Notes: generated by a model not told the origin, from the sequence alone. Shown: positions 37,951 to 46,906, numbered from the stretch's first letter. The stretch is 64,000 nt of DNA from Pseudomonas sp. BN417 (GCF_029871205.1 NZ_SSOJ01000162.1:16797-80796), one strand, 5' to 3'. A program made the numbers and translations.

Positions 37951-38613
37951 ATGTTCGACTTCAACCTAGTGCTCCAATACCTGCCGATGCTGTTCAAGGC
38001 AGCCGGCATCACCGTCGAGCTGACCGTGCTCGCCATTCTCCTCGGCCTGCTGTTCGGCCTCCTCGCCGCCCTCGCCCGGCTGTCGCGGCACGCGCCTCTG
38101 CGCTGGCTCGCCGCCGGCTACATCTGGCTGATCCGCTCCACGCCGCTGCTGGTGCAGCTGTTCATCATCTACTTCGGCCTGCCGCAGTTCGGCCTGGAGC
38201 TTTCCCCCTTCGTCTCCGGGGTGATCGGCCTGGCGCTCAACGTCGGCGCCTACAACGCAGAAACCATCCGCGCCGGGATCCAGGCCATCCCCCACGGGCA
38301 GGTCGAAGCCTCGCGCTCGCTCGGTTTCGGCGCCGGCCGGACCATGCGCCTGATCATCCTGCCGCAGGCTTTCAAGCTGATCGTGCCGCCGCTGGGCAAC
38401 AACCTGATCATCCTGATCAAGGACACCTCGCTGGTTTCCACCATCACCCTGGCCGAACTGTTCATGCGCACCCAGCAACTGGTCGGCGCCACCTTCAAGC
38501 CGTTCGAGCTGTATTTCGCCTGCGCGCTGATCTACGCGCTGCTCACCACCATCACCAGCCTGATGCTGCAACTGTTCGAGCGGCGCCTGCTGCTCAAGGG
38601 AGGACGCACATGA
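37951..38613 (+). CDS. Amino-acid ABC transporter permease
   Basis: A membrane protein of 220 residues of the HisM/GlnP type, with about five helices. The segment [25 protein letters not shown], the coupling loop [34 protein letters not shown] and [16 protein letters not shown] are the family signature. It probably works as a homodimer because no second permease is present. It carries the substrate captured by the protein at 34936. Its stop overlaps the ATPase start (ATGA). Confidence 0.95.
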   Translation: MFDFNLVLQYLPMLFKAAGITVELTVLAILLGLLFGLLAALARLSRHAPLRWLAAGYIWLIRSTPLLVQLFIIYFGLPQFGLELSPFVSGVIGLALNVGAYNAETIRAGIQAIPHGQVEASRSLGFGAGRTMRLIILPQAFKLIVPPLGNNLIILIKDTSLVSTITLAELFMRTQQLVGATFKPFELYFACALIYALLTTITSLMLQLFERRLLLKGGRT

Positions 38614-39371
38614 ACACCGGCAAAGCGCAGATCCAGTTGAAGAGCCTGCACAAACGCTATGGCGCGCTGGAAGTCCTCAAAGGCATCGACCTGGACGTGC
38701 ACAAGGGCGAAGTGGTGGTGCTGATCGGTCCCAGCGGCTCCGGCAAGAGCACCCTGCTGCGCTGCGTGAACATGCTCGAGGAGCCGAGCGCCGGCCAGAT
38801 CCTGTTCCAGGACCAACTGGTCAATGACCGCAAGCGCAGTCACCGGGCCAGGGAGAGGTACCTCAATGCCATGCGCATGAAGGTCGGCATGGTGTTCCAG
38901 CACTTCAATCTGTTTCCGCACCTCACGGTCCTGGAAAACATCACCATCGCACCGACCCAGCTGCAGGGCGTCGACCCGCGCCAGGCCCGTGCCGAAGCGG
39001 AAGAGCTTCTGGCCAAGGTCGGCGTGCTGGACAAGCGTGACGTCTACCCCGGCAACCTCTCCGGCGGCCAGAAGCAGCGCGTCGCCATCGCCCGGGCGCT
39101 GGCGCTCAAGCCCGACGCCATGCTGTTCGATGAACCGACCTCGGCGCTCGACCCGGAAATGGTCGGCGGCGTCCTCTCGGTCATGGAAAGCCTGGGCAGC
39201 AGCGGCATGACCATGATGGTGGTGACCCACGAGATGCGCTTCGCCGAAAAGGTCGCCGACCGCGTGGTGTTCATGGCCGACGGCAACATCGTCGAGCAGG
39301 GCACGCCGGCCCAGGTATTCGGCGCACCACAACAACCACGCACCCGGCAGTTCCTCGCGGATATCGGCTGA
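38610..39371 (+). CDS. Amino-acid ABC transporter ATPase
   Basis: An ATPase of 253 residues, starting at ATG 38610 inside the permease stop (ATGA overlap). Walker [10 protein letters not shown], signature [15 protein letters not shown], Walker [15 protein letters not shown]. The loop [16 protein letters not shown] is typical of polar amino-acid importers (GlnQ/HisP). It energises the permease at 37951. The aminotransferase gene follows after 33 bases. Confidence 0.96.
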   Translation: MNTGKAQIQLKSLHKRYGALEVLKGIDLDVHKGEVVVLIGPSGSGKSTLLRCVNMLEEPSAGQILFQDQLVNDRKRSHRARERYLNAMRMKVGMVFQHFNLFPHLTVLENITIAPTQLQGVDPRQARAEAEELLAKVGVLDKRDVYPGNLSGGQKQRVAIARALALKPDAMLFDEPTSALDPEMVGGVLSVMESLGSSGMTMMVVTHEMRFAEKVADRVVFMADGNIVEQGTPAQVFGAPQQPRTRQFLADIG

Positions 39372-39404
39372 CGCCGCTGCCGCCCGTTTCCCATGGGGTC
39401 CCAC

Positions 39405-40733
39405 ATGTCCGATTACCTGTTCTACCAATCCGCCACGCGCCTGCCGACCATCGACCGTGCCGAAGGCATCTACGCCTGGGACGAGCATGGCAAGCGCTAC
39501 ATCGACGCCTGCTCCGGAGCCATAGTCGCCCAGCTCGGTCACGGCCACCCGGCGGTGCGCGAAGCCATGCTGGCGCAGCTGGACAAGGTTGCCTTCGCCT
39601 ACCGCACCCAGTTCGAAAACCAGCCGGCGCTGGACCTTGCCGAACGCCTGGTGAACCTCACCGGCCAACGCTTCGACCGGGTGTTCTTCTCTTCCGGCGG
39701 CTCCGAGTCGGTGGAGTCGGCGCTGAAGATCGCCCGCCAGTACTGGTTCAACCGGGGCGAGCCGCAGCGCCAGGTGTTCATCAGCCGCAAGCCGGCGTAC
39801 CACGGCTCAACCATGGGCGCGCTGGCGATGACCAGCTACACCCCGCTGACCGCGCCCTTCGAACCCATGTTCCAGCACTATCCGAAGATCGCCTCGCCGA
39901 CCCAGTACCGGGTACCCGCCGGCCTGACCGCCGAGGCCCACGCCCTGGCCTGTGCCGACGAACTGGAAGCGGCGATCCTGGCGGTCGGCGCGGAGAAGGT
40001 CGCGGCCTTCATTGCCGAACCGGTCGGCGGCGCCAGCACCGGCGCGGAAGTCCCTCACGCCGCCTACTTCCCGCGCATCGAGGAGATCTGCCGACGCCAC
40101 GGCATCCTGCTGATCCTCGACGAAGTGATGACCGGCATCGGCCGCACCGGCCGCTGGTTCGGTTACGAGCACTGGAACGTAAAGGCCGACATCGTCTGCC
40201 TGGCCAAGGGCCTCGGCGCCGGCTACTACCCGGTGTCGGCGGTGCTCACCCGCGCCGAACTCACCGAGCCGATCCTCGCCTCCGGCGGCTTCCAGCACGG
40301 CTATACCTACGCCGGCAATCCCCTGGCCTGCGCCACCGCGCTGGCCGTGCTCCAGGCCATCGAGGACGAGAACCTGGTACAGCAGGTCGCCGACAATGGC
40401 GCCTACCTGCTGCAACGTCTGCAAGCGCTCGGCGAACGCTACGATTTCATCGGCGATGTACGCGGCCTGGGCTACCTCCAGGCGATCGAGTACGTCGCCG
40501 ACCGCGACAGCAAGGAGCCCTTCCCGCTGGCGCGCAACGTCAGCGACGCCATGACGCGCCTGGCCCGCGAGCGCGGCCTGATCATCTACCCACGCCGCTC
40601 GCTGATGGGCGAGAAAGGCGACCATACGCTGATCTCTCCGCCGCTGGTGACCAGCCGTACCCAGTGCGACGAGATCGTCGAACTGCTCGGCCAGACCTTC
40701 GACGCCTTCCAGGCCCAGCAGGTCCGCCCATGA
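39405..40733 (+). CDS. Class III (omega-type) aminotransferase
   Basis: A PLP enzyme of 442 residues. ATG 39405 (MSDYLFYQSATRLPTIDRAEG) is preferred because GGGG lies at ribosome-binding distance; ATG 39393 is an alternative. PLP Lys 268 lies in LAKGLGAGY, Asp 239 in LDEVMTGIGRTG, and the phosphate-binding SSGGSESVESALK is present. It resembles the YodT-type aminotransferases that in Bacillus subtilis occur with a CoA-transferase pair and lysine 2,3-aminomutase. It probably removes a side-chain or beta amino group, giving a 3-oxo acid for the following CoA-transferase. Confidence 0.93.
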   Translation: MSDYLFYQSATRLPTIDRAEGIYAWDEHGKRYIDACSGAIVAQLGHGHPAVREAMLAQLDKVAFAYRTQFENQPALDLAERLVNLTGQRFDRVFFSSGGSESVESALKIARQYWFNRGEPQRQVFISRKPAYHGSTMGALAMTSYTPLTAPFEPMFQHYPKIASPTQYRVPAGLTAEAHALACADELEAAILAVGAEKVAAFIAEPVGGASTGAEVPHAAYFPRIEEICRRHGILLILDEVMTGIGRTGRWFGYEHWNVKADIVCLAKGLGAGYYPVSAVLTRAELTEPILASGGFQHGYTYAGNPLACATALAVLQAIEDENLVQQVADNGAYLLQRLQALGERYDFIGDVRGLGYLQAIEYVADRDSKEPFPLARNVSDAMTRLARERGLIIYPRRSLMGEKGDHTLISPPLVTSRTQCDEIVELLGQTFDAFQAQQVRP

Positions 40734-41410
40734 GCAAGTGTTTTTCCCTGGCCGACGCCATCGCCCCGGTGGCCGATGGCAGCACCATCATGGTCGGTGG
40801 CTTCGGCTCGCCGGGCACGCCCTTCACCCTGCTGGACGAGTTGGCCCGGCAAGGCAAGCGCGACCTGGTGATCATCAAGAACGACGCCAACCAGGACGGC
40901 TACGGCGTCTCGCGGCTGATCGAGGCCGGGGCGGTGCGCAAGATGGTCACCACCCACCTCGGCCTCAGTGGCGCGGCGCGGCGCGCCTACACCGCCGGCA
41001 CGCTCGAGGTGGAGTTCGTCTCCCAAGGCCTGTTCGCCGAACGCATCCGCTGCGCGGGCGTTGGCCTACCCGCCTTCCTGACCGACCTGGAGGTCCCCGA
41101 GGAACTCGGCCAGGCGCGCCAGACGGTGAACTATGGCGGCCGCCACCTCTATATAGAACCGGCACTGAAGGCCGACTACGCCTTCATCACCGGACACGCC
41201 GCCGACCACAGCGGCAACCTTCGCCACCAGGGCACCTCACGCAACTTCGGCGCGCTCATGGCGATGGCTGCCGACTGCGTGATAGCCGAGGTCTACGCCC
41301 TCCACGAACAACCGCTGCGGCCCGACAGCATCCACACCCCCGGCCTCTTCGTGCACCGCCTGGTGCAGGTCGACAGGAGCTCCCATGAATACCAGCCCAT
41401 CCCCCGCTGA
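40730..41410 (+). CDS. 3-oxoacid CoA-transferase subunit A
   Basis: The alpha subunit, 226 residues; ATG 40730 overlaps the aminotransferase stop (ATGA). Family features are VADGSTIMVGGFGSPGTPFTLLDEL at the N-terminus, LVIIKNDANQDGYGVSRLIEAG, and EVEFVSQGLFAERIRCAGVGLPAF. With subunit B it moves CoA from succinyl-CoA or acetyl-CoA onto a 3-oxo acid. It overlaps subunit B by 26 bases. It is similar to AtoD/ScoA/YodS-type proteins; the substrate is inferred from context only. Confidence 0.94.
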   Translation: MSKCFSLADAIAPVADGSTIMVGGFGSPGTPFTLLDELARQGKRDLVIIKNDANQDGYGVSRLIEAGAVRKMVTTHLGLSGAARRAYTAGTLEVEFVSQGLFAERIRCAGVGLPAFLTDLEVPEELGQARQTVNYGGRHLYIEPALKADYAFITGHAADHSGNLRHQGTSRNFGALMAMAADCVIAEVYALHEQPLRPDSIHTPGLFVHRLVQVDRSSHEYQPIPR

Positions 41411-42038
41411 CCCGCGCCAGGTGATCGCCCGGCGCGCCGCCGCCGAAGTGCGCGACGGTCAGCTGATCAACCTCGGCATCGGCCTGCCGACCCTGATCCC
41501 GGCCTTCGTTCCCGACGGCGTGCAAGTCTGGATCCACTCGGAAAACGGCATAGTCGGCGTCGGTCCGCAGGCCACCGCGGATCAGCTCGACGCCGAACTG
41601 ATCGACGCCGGCGGCGGCTATGTCACCCTGGTTCCCGGCGGCGCCATCGTCGACAGCGCCACGTCGTTCGGCATCATCCGACGTGGCCTGCTGGACATCA
41701 CCTTCCTCGGCGCACTGCAGGTCTCCCGGCATGGCGACCTGGCCAACTGGCTGGTGCCGGGCAAGGTGGTCGCCGGTATCGGCGGCGGCGCCGAGCTGGC
41801 GCAGAAGGCCCGCCGGGTGATCGTCACCATGCCGCACTGCGACAAGGACGGGCACGCCAAGATCGTCGAACGCTGCGACCTGCCCGTGACTGCCAATCGC
41901 TGCGTGAGCCGGATCATCACCGAGCACGCGGTATTCGATATCGATGCCGAAGGCCTGCTGCTGCGGGAAATCCTCAGCGATCTCAGCCCCACCCAACTGC
42001 AAGCGATCACCGCGCCTTTCCGCGACGCCCGCACCTGA
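41385..42038 (+). CDS. 3-oxoacid CoA-transferase subunit B
   Basis: The beta subunit, 217 residues, carrying the catalytic glutamate E53 in SENGIVGVG. Other family stretches are LINLGIGLPTLIPAFVP, GGAIVDSATSFGIIRRGLLDITFLGALQV and MPHCDKDGHAKIV. ATG 41385 is preceded by CAGGAG. It works only as a complex with the subunit encoded just upstream. Confidence 0.95.
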   Translation: MNTSPSPADPRQVIARRAAAEVRDGQLINLGIGLPTLIPAFVPDGVQVWIHSENGIVGVGPQATADQLDAELIDAGGGYVTLVPGGAIVDSATSFGIIRRGLLDITFLGALQVSRHGDLANWLVPGKVVAGIGGGAELAQKARRVIVTMPHCDKDGHAKIVERCDLPVTANRCVSRIITEHAVFDIDAEGLLLREILSDLSPTQLQAITAPFRDART

Positions 42039-42051
42039 TCCGGAGTCCGTC

Positions 42052-43248
42052 ATGAATCACACCTCGACGGCGGCCTATGTCGCCGCCTACGTCCGCACGC
42101 CCATCGGCCGTGCCTACAAGGGCGCCTTCAACGATACCGACGCGCCAAGCCTCGCCGCCCTGGCGCTGGATGCACTGGTCCGGCGCAGCGCCATCGACCC
42201 CGAGCTGATCGACGACGTGATCCTCGGTTGTGCCCTGCCGGAAGGCTCGCAGTATTACAACATCGGCCGCATGGCGGCGCTCGCCTCCGGCCTGCCGTTG
42301 CGCACCCCGGGCATGACGGTGGACCGCCAGTGCTCCTCCGGACTGATGTCCATCGCCATCGCCAGCCAGCGCATCCAGGCCGGCGACGGCGAGCTGATCC
42401 TGGCCGGGGGGGTGGAATCCATCAGCCTGGTGCAAAACGCGCACATGAATGCCTACCGGCGCCAGGATCGCGGACTGATGCAGCACCTGCCCAGCATCTA
42501 TATGCCAATGGCGCAGACCGCCGAATTGGTGGCCCAGCGCTACGCGGTCAGCCGCGCAGAGCAGGACGCCTATGCCTTGCGCAGCCAGCAACGCGCTGCT
42601 CACGCCCGGGAACGCGGCGTCTTCGCCGAGGAGATTGTCGGCGTACGCGTGCAGTCCCTGCGCACGGACGGGGACAGCGGCCGGGAAGAGTCGGTCGAGA
42701 TCCACCTGGAGCACGACGAATGCGCTCGCCCGGCGACCAGCCTGGAAGGCCTCGCCGCATTGAAGCCGGTCTTCGACAACGGCAGCGTCACCGCCGGCAA
42801 CGCCTGCCCGCTATCGGACGGCGCCGCCGCCTGCCTGGTGGTTTCCGAGGCGATGCTGCGCCGTCAGGACCTGCTCCCGTTGGGGCGCCTGGTCAGCTGC
42901 GTGGTGGAGGGCTGCGCGCCTGACGAGATGGGCATCGGCCCGGTACCGGCGGTGCGCAAGCTGCTGCGGCGCAACGGCTTGCAGGTGGAAGACATCGGCC
43001 TGTGGGAACTCAACGAGGCCTTTGCCTCCCAGGTGCTGTACTGCATCCGTGAGCTGCAGCTTCCCGAGGAGCGGGTCAACGTCAACGGCGGCGCCATCGC
43101 CCTTGGCCACCCCTACGGCATGAGCGGTACCCGCCTGGTCGGGCATGCCTTGCTGGAGGCTCGGCGCCGGCAGGTGAAATACGCGGTGGTGACCATGTGC
43201 ATCGGCGGTGGCCAAGGCGCTGCGGCCCTGTTCGAGTGCTCGCTGTAA
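42052..43248 (+). CDS. Thiolase (acetyl-CoA C-acyltransferase family)
   Basis: An enzyme of 398 residues; ATG 42052 after CCGGAG. Catalytic C94 is in DRQCSSGLMSI, histidine in NGGAIALGHPYGMSGTR, and the second cysteine in MCIGGGQGAA; NEAFA is also present. It cleaves a 3-oxoacyl-CoA with CoA to acetyl-CoA and a shortened acyl-CoA. As the last gene of the island it would act on the product of the CoA-transferase. GMSGTR replaces the commoner GASGAR, which may affect substrate choice. Confidence 0.95.
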   Translation: MNHTSTAAYVAAYVRTPIGRAYKGAFNDTDAPSLAALALDALVRRSAIDPELIDDVILGCALPEGSQYYNIGRMAALASGLPLRTPGMTVDRQCSSGLMSIAIASQRIQAGDGELILAGGVESISLVQNAHMNAYRRQDRGLMQHLPSIYMPMAQTAELVAQRYAVSRAEQDAYALRSQQRAAHARERGVFAEEIVGVRVQSLRTDGDSGREESVEIHLEHDECARPATSLEGLAALKPVFDNGSVTAGNACPLSDGAAACLVVSEAMLRRQDLLPLGRLVSCVVEGCAPDEMGIGPVPAVRKLLRRNGLQVEDIGLWELNEAFASQVLYCIRELQLPEERVNVNGGAIALGHPYGMSGTRLVGHALLEARRRQVKYAVVTMCIGGGQGAAALFECSL

Positions 43249-43350
43249 CCCACCACCCGGCCAGAACTGCGGACGCGAATGGAATGGCGACAGGTTGGAT
43301 CGCGACTGTGGAAAAGTGGTCGGGGCGCCCCACGCGGAAGCCGATTCATC

Positions 43351-43436
43351 CGTAGGGTGGATACCGCTTTTCATATCCACCAACGGAGTCGAGCCGGACC
43401 ACGATGGTGGACCGGTGAAGCGTGGTCCACCCTACA
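43351..43436. repeat. GTAGGGTGG inverted repeat
   Basis: GTAGGGTGG (43352-43360) and CCACCCTAC (43427-43435) enclose inner repeats (GGTGGACCGG and its partner). The stop codon of the MocR gene (43432-43434) lies in the right arm, so the repeat has shaped the end of that protein. Confidence 0.75.
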
Positions 43437-44898
43437 AACGCCACGCCTTGCGAAGGGTGCGGATCGCCTCGGCGATCTGTGCTTCGGGCACGGCGGCGAA
43501 GCCCAGCACCAGCCCGGCGCGGTTATCCACAGGCTCGGCGCTGTTCTCCAGCCAGTATTCGCTGAGGCCATTCATTTCCACCCCGGCGGCGCGGGCGGCG
43601 GCCAGCAGTTCCCGTTCACGGGCCAGGCTCGCGACGCGCACGCAGAGGTGTAGCCCGGCGTCCACCGGCGGCATGGGCGCGCAGCCGGGAATCGCCGCCG
43701 GCCAGTCCTGCAGCAGGGCGTCGCGACGCGCCCGCGCGGCCTGGCGCATGCGCCGCACATGGCGCTGGAAGTGGCCCGCGGCGATGAATTCGGCCATCAC
43801 CGCCTGGGTGCCGATTTCCGAATGGCGCATGTCCAGCGCGCGGCGCTGGGCAAAGGCCTCGGCCAGCGCCGGCGGCAGCACCAGGTAGCCCAGGCGCAGC
43901 GCCGGGAAGGCGATCTTGCAGAAGGTGCCGACGTAGATCACCCGCCCCTGTCGATCCAGCGCCGCCAGGGGCGCCAACGGGGTGCCGCTGTAGCGGTACT
44001 CGCCGTCGTAGTCGTCCTCCACTATCCAGCCGTCGCGACGCTCGGCCCATTCCAGCAGCTCCAGCCGCCGCGCCAGGGACAGGGTGACGCCCGTCGGGTA
44101 CTGATGCGAGGGCGTGACATAGACCAGCCGGCAATCCTCCAGTTGCGACAGCGTGGCGCTGTCCAGGCCATCGTTATCCACAGGCACGCCGCAGAGCTGC
44201 GCGCCGGCCACCGCGAAGGCATGGCCGGCGGCGCGGTATCCGGGGTTCTCGATGGCAACCCGGTCACCGGGCTGCACCAGCAACTGGGCACAGAGGCTGA
44301 TGGCCTGCTGGGCGCCGCAGGTGATCACCACCTGCGCCGGATCGCAGGCGAGCCCACGGCTGCTGCGCAGATAGGCGGCCACCAGTTCGCGCAAGCCCAG
44401 GTCGCCGGCCGGGTCGCCATAACCCAGGCGCGCCGGCGACGGCTTGCGCCAGAAGCGCGCCGAGAGACGCGCCCAGGTCTCGAACGGAAACAGGTCGAAG
44501 GCCGGCACTCCGACTCGGAAAGCCCGTGGCGCCCCCGCTACCGGCAGCGGCAGGTGGTGGTCCTGGAGCCGTTGCAGCGCCGGGCCCGGCGCAGGCCCGG
44601 CGGGACTCGGAAGCGCCGCGCGGCTGGCGCCGGACAGTTCGGCCACATAGGTGCCGTCGCCGACCCGGCCCTCCACGTAGCCCTCGGCGTAAAGCTGGTC
44701 GAAGGCGCGGGTCACGGTATTGCGGGAAATCCCCAGTAGCGTCGCCAGGTCGCGGCCGGCAGGCAGGCGCGTGCGGCTACCCAGGCGGCCATCGAGGATG
44801 CGCTCGCGCAGGGCCTGGTAGAGCTGGCGCGCCAGGCCCTGGCCAGGGTCCAGGCGGATGCCGGAAAGGTCGACGGGAAGCGGTGGCATGGCAGGCAT
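43432..44898 (-). CDS. MocR-type regulator (GntR winged helix plus aminotransferase domain)
   Basis: A protein of 488 residues. The GntR winged helix is at about 20-88 (LARQLYQALRERILDGRLG...ISRNTVTRAFDQLYAEGYV) and the class I aminotransferase-like domain at about 120-485. PLP lysine K328 is in GTFCKIAFPALRLGYL, and DDYDGEYRYSG is conserved. It uses PLP as a sensor, as PdxR, GabR and TauR do. It is divergent from the PaiB-like gene, and two direct repeats of TGGCTCT lie in the gap. It probably activates or represses that operon. Confidence 0.93.
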   Translation of the reverse strand: MPAMPPLPVDLSGIRLDPGQGLARQLYQALRERILDGRLGSRTRLPAGRDLATLLGISRNTVTRAFDQLYAEGYVEGRVGDGTYVAELSGASRAALPSPAGPAPGPALQRLQDHHLPLPVAGAPRAFRVGVPAFDLFPFETWARLSARFWRKPSPARLGYGDPAGDLGLRELVAAYLRSSRGLACDPAQVVITCGAQQAISLCAQLLVQPGDRVAIENPGYRAAGHAFAVAGAQLCGVPVDNDGLDSATLSQLEDCRLVYVTPSHQYPTGVTLSLARRLELLEWAERRDGWIVEDDYDGEYRYSGTPLAPLAALDRQGRVIYVGTFCKIAFPALRLGYLVLPPALAEAFAQRRALDMRHSEIGTQAVMAEFIAAGHFQRHVRRMRQAARARRDALLQDWPAAIPGCAPMPPVDAGLHLCVRVASLARERELLAAARAAGVEMNGLSEYWLENSAEPVDNRAGLVLGFAAVPEAQIAEAIRTLRKAWRL

Positions 44899-44912
44899 GA
44901 TCGGCCCCTGAT

Positions 44913-44944
44913 TGGCTCTATCGAACTGACAGGAAATGGCTCTT
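44913..44944. promoter_or_regulatory. Direct repeats TGGCTCT, probable MocR site
   Basis: ATTGGCTCTATC (44911-44922) and AATGGCTCTTAC (44935-44946) are direct repeats, 24 bases from start to start, in the gap between the MocR gene and the PaiB-like gene. MocR-type regulators usually bind direct repeats. Confidence 0.6.
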
Positions 44945-44997
44945 ACAACGGTCCAATATTCTGCCTAGCATGGAAGCATTCCTCCAGGAGAACCACC

Positions 44998-45630
44998 ATG
45001 TACGTCCCGAGTTCCTTCCGCCAGGATGACCTTGCCCAACTCCATGGGCAGATGCAGGCAAGCGGCCTGGCCGTCCTCACCAGTGCCGGCGCCCAGGGCC
45101 TGCTGGCCAGCCACCTGCCGCTGCTGCTGGAGCCCGGCGAGGGCGAGTTCGGCACCCTCTACGGTCACTTCGCCCGCGCCAATCCGCACTGGCGCGACCT
45201 GGCCGAAGGCGCTGAAGCACTGGTGGTCTTTTCTGGCCCGGACGCCTATGTCAGCCCCGCCTGGTACCCGGCCAAGGCCGAGCACGGCAAGGTGGTGCCG
45301 ACCTGGAACTACATCGCCGTGCACGCCTGGGGCCAGGCCGAGGTGTTCGACGACCCGGAGCGCCTGCTGCGCCTGGTCAGCCGCCTGAGCGACCGGCACG
45401 AAGCCGGCCGGTCGCAGCCCTGGGCGGTGGATGAGGCGCCGCGCGAGTACCTCGCCGGCATGCTCCGCGCCATCGTCGGCTTCGCCCTGCCGATCCGCCG
45501 CCTGGAAGGCAAATGGAAGCTCGGACAAAACCGCTCGGCCGCCGACCAGGCCGGCGTGCGCGAAGGCCTGGCCGACTCCGCCAACCCGCGCGACCGCGAA
45601 CTGGCCGCGCGCATGGCCGTGATCGACTGA
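44998..45630 (+). CDS. PaiB-like FMN-binding protein
   Basis: A protein of 210 residues of the PaiB ('FMN-binding negative transcriptional regulator') family with a split-barrel flavin fold. Conserved parts are MYVPSSFRQDD, GLLASHLPLLLEPGEGEFGTLYGHFARANPHWR, and the family hallmark YVSPAWYPAKAEHGKVVPTWNYIAVHAWG. ATG 44998 follows CCAGGAG. In B. subtilis PaiB pairs with acetyltransferase PaiA; here a GNAT gene follows after 22 bases, which is consistent. It is probably controlled by the divergent MocR protein. Confidence 0.92.
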   Translation: MYVPSSFRQDDLAQLHGQMQASGLAVLTSAGAQGLLASHLPLLLEPGEGEFGTLYGHFARANPHWRDLAEGAEALVVFSGPDAYVSPAWYPAKAEHGKVVPTWNYIAVHAWGQAEVFDDPERLLRLVSRLSDRHEAGRSQPWAVDEAPREYLAGMLRAIVGFALPIRRLEGKWKLGQNRSAADQAGVREGLADSANPRDRELAARMAVID

Positions 45631-45652
45631 TCCACCACCGGAAGGAACCCGC

Positions 45653-46105
45653 ATGTCCCGTACACCGCTCGAAATCCGCCCGGTCGGCGCCGCCGACCAT
45701 GCCGCCTGGCTGCCGCTCTGGCAGGGCTACCAGCGCTTCTACAAGACCGAGATCGCCGCCGCGACCAGCGCCGTCACCTGGCAGCGCTTCCTCGACCCGG
45801 CCGAGCCCATGCACGCCGCGCTGGCCTGGCGCGACGGCGAGGCCGTGGGGATGGTGCACTGGATCTTCCACCGCAGCTGCTGGACCACGGGCGACTACTG
45901 CTACCTGCAGGACCTCTTCGTGGCCGAAGGCGTGCGCGGCGGCGGTATCGGCCGCCAGCTGATCGAACATGTCTATGCCCAGGCCCGTGCCGCCGGCGCC
46001 TCACGGGTGCATTGGCTGACCCACGAGACCAACGAAGTCGCCATGCGGCTTTACGACGACATCGCCGACCGCCCCGGCTTCGTCCAGTACCGCAAGATCC
46101 TCTGA
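45653..46105 (+). CDS. GNAT-family N-acetyltransferase
   Basis: A protein of 150 residues. The acetyl-CoA loop is in LQDLFVAEGVRGGGIGRQLIEHVYAQA (Q/RxxGxG/A pattern RGGGIG) and the C-terminus has WLTHETNEVAMRLYDDIADRPGFVQYRK, as in small amine or diamine acetyltransferases. It lies in the operon of the PaiB-like gene. The substrate is unknown; amines or polyamines are plausible. It could also supply acetylation for the nearby catabolic island, but nothing links them directly. Confidence 0.9.
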   Translation: MSRTPLEIRPVGAADHAAWLPLWQGYQRFYKTEIAAATSAVTWQRFLDPAEPMHAALAWRDGEAVGMVHWIFHRSCWTTGDYCYLQDLFVAEGVRGGGIGRQLIEHVYAQARAAGASRVHWLTHETNEVAMRLYDDIADRPGFVQYRKIL

Positions 46106-46118
46106 CCGGAGAACTACC

Positions 46119-46793
46119 ATGACCTCGCCGCACCTGCCCGACTGGCAGCCCTGCCCAGTCCCCACCCACGCCCCGCTGCCGGGCCGTTTCGTGCGCCTGG
46201 AAGCGCTGGACCCGGCACGCCACGGGGACGACCTCTGGCAGGCCCTGCAGGGGCCGGACCCGGCGCTCTGGGATTACCTGGCCTACGGCCCGTTCGACAG
46301 CCGCGAACCCTTCGATGCCTGGCTGGCCAGCAATGCCGAGAGCCGTGACCCGCTGTTCTACACGGTGATCGACCAGGCAAGCGGCCGCGCCCTGGGCATC
46401 CTCAGCTACCTGCGCATCGCGCCGAAGGATGGCTGCATCGAGATCGGCCACATCGCCTTCGGCAAGGCCATGCAGCGCACGCCGGGCTCCACCGAGGCGG
46501 TCTGGCTGCTGGCCCGGCACGCCTTCGACGACCTCGGTTACCGCCGCCTGGAGTGGAAGTGCAACGCACGCAACGCCCGCTCCATGCGCGCCGCCGAACG
46601 CCTCGGCTTCACCCACGAGGGATTGTTCCGCCAGCACATGGTGGTCAAGGGACAGAATCGCGACACCGCCTGGTTCGCCATCATCGATGGTGAATGGCCG
46701 TCGCGGCGCGAGGCGTTCGAGCGCTGGCTGGCTGTGGATAACTTCGATGACGAAGGACGCCAGCGCCAATCCCTGGAAGGGTTCAGGGGTTGA
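46119..46793 (+). CDS. GNAT acetyltransferase of the RimJ/RimL type
   Basis: A protein of 224 residues. It has the features of the RimJ/RimL group: GRFVRLEALDPARHGDDLW, GILSYLRIAPKDGCIEIGHIAFGKAMQRTPGSTEAVWLLARHAFDDLGYRRLEWKCNARNARSMRAAERLGFTHEG. It modifies an amine or an N-terminus. It is the last gene of the PaiB-like operon, 13 bases after the previous one, and is followed by a hairpin. Confidence 0.92.
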   Translation: MTSPHLPDWQPCPVPTHAPLPGRFVRLEALDPARHGDDLWQALQGPDPALWDYLAYGPFDSREPFDAWLASNAESRDPLFYTVIDQASGRALGILSYLRIAPKDGCIEIGHIAFGKAMQRTPGSTEAVWLLARHAFDDLGYRRLEWKCNARNARSMRAAERLGFTHEGLFRQHMVVKGQNRDTAWFAIIDGEWPSRREAFERWLAVDNFDDEGRQRQSLEGFRG

Positions 46794-46799
46794 GCCAGG

Positions 46800-46819
46800 G
46801 GACCGCTACGCGGTCCTTT
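46800..46819 (+). terminator. Hairpin terminator after the GNAT operon
   Basis: GGACCGC (46800-46806), TAC, GCGGTCC (46810-46816), then TTTC. Confidence 0.55.
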
Positions 46820-46830
46820 CGCGACTGAAG

Positions 46831-46901
46831 TCGCCCCCACAGGAGAGGAGCTGTCTTTTCTGTGGGGGCGAATTCATTCGCCAAGCAGGCCGCAGGCCTG
46901 C
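46831..46901. repeat. GTGGGGGCGA inverted repeat with REP tail
   Basis: TCGCCCCCACAG (46831-46842) pairs with CTGTGGGGGCGA (46860-46871). GAATTCATTCGCC and GCAGGCCGCAGGCCTGCC follow. It is the same family as 261-281, 27367-27409 and 50464-50563. Confidence 0.8.
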
Positions 46902-46906
46902 CAGCC

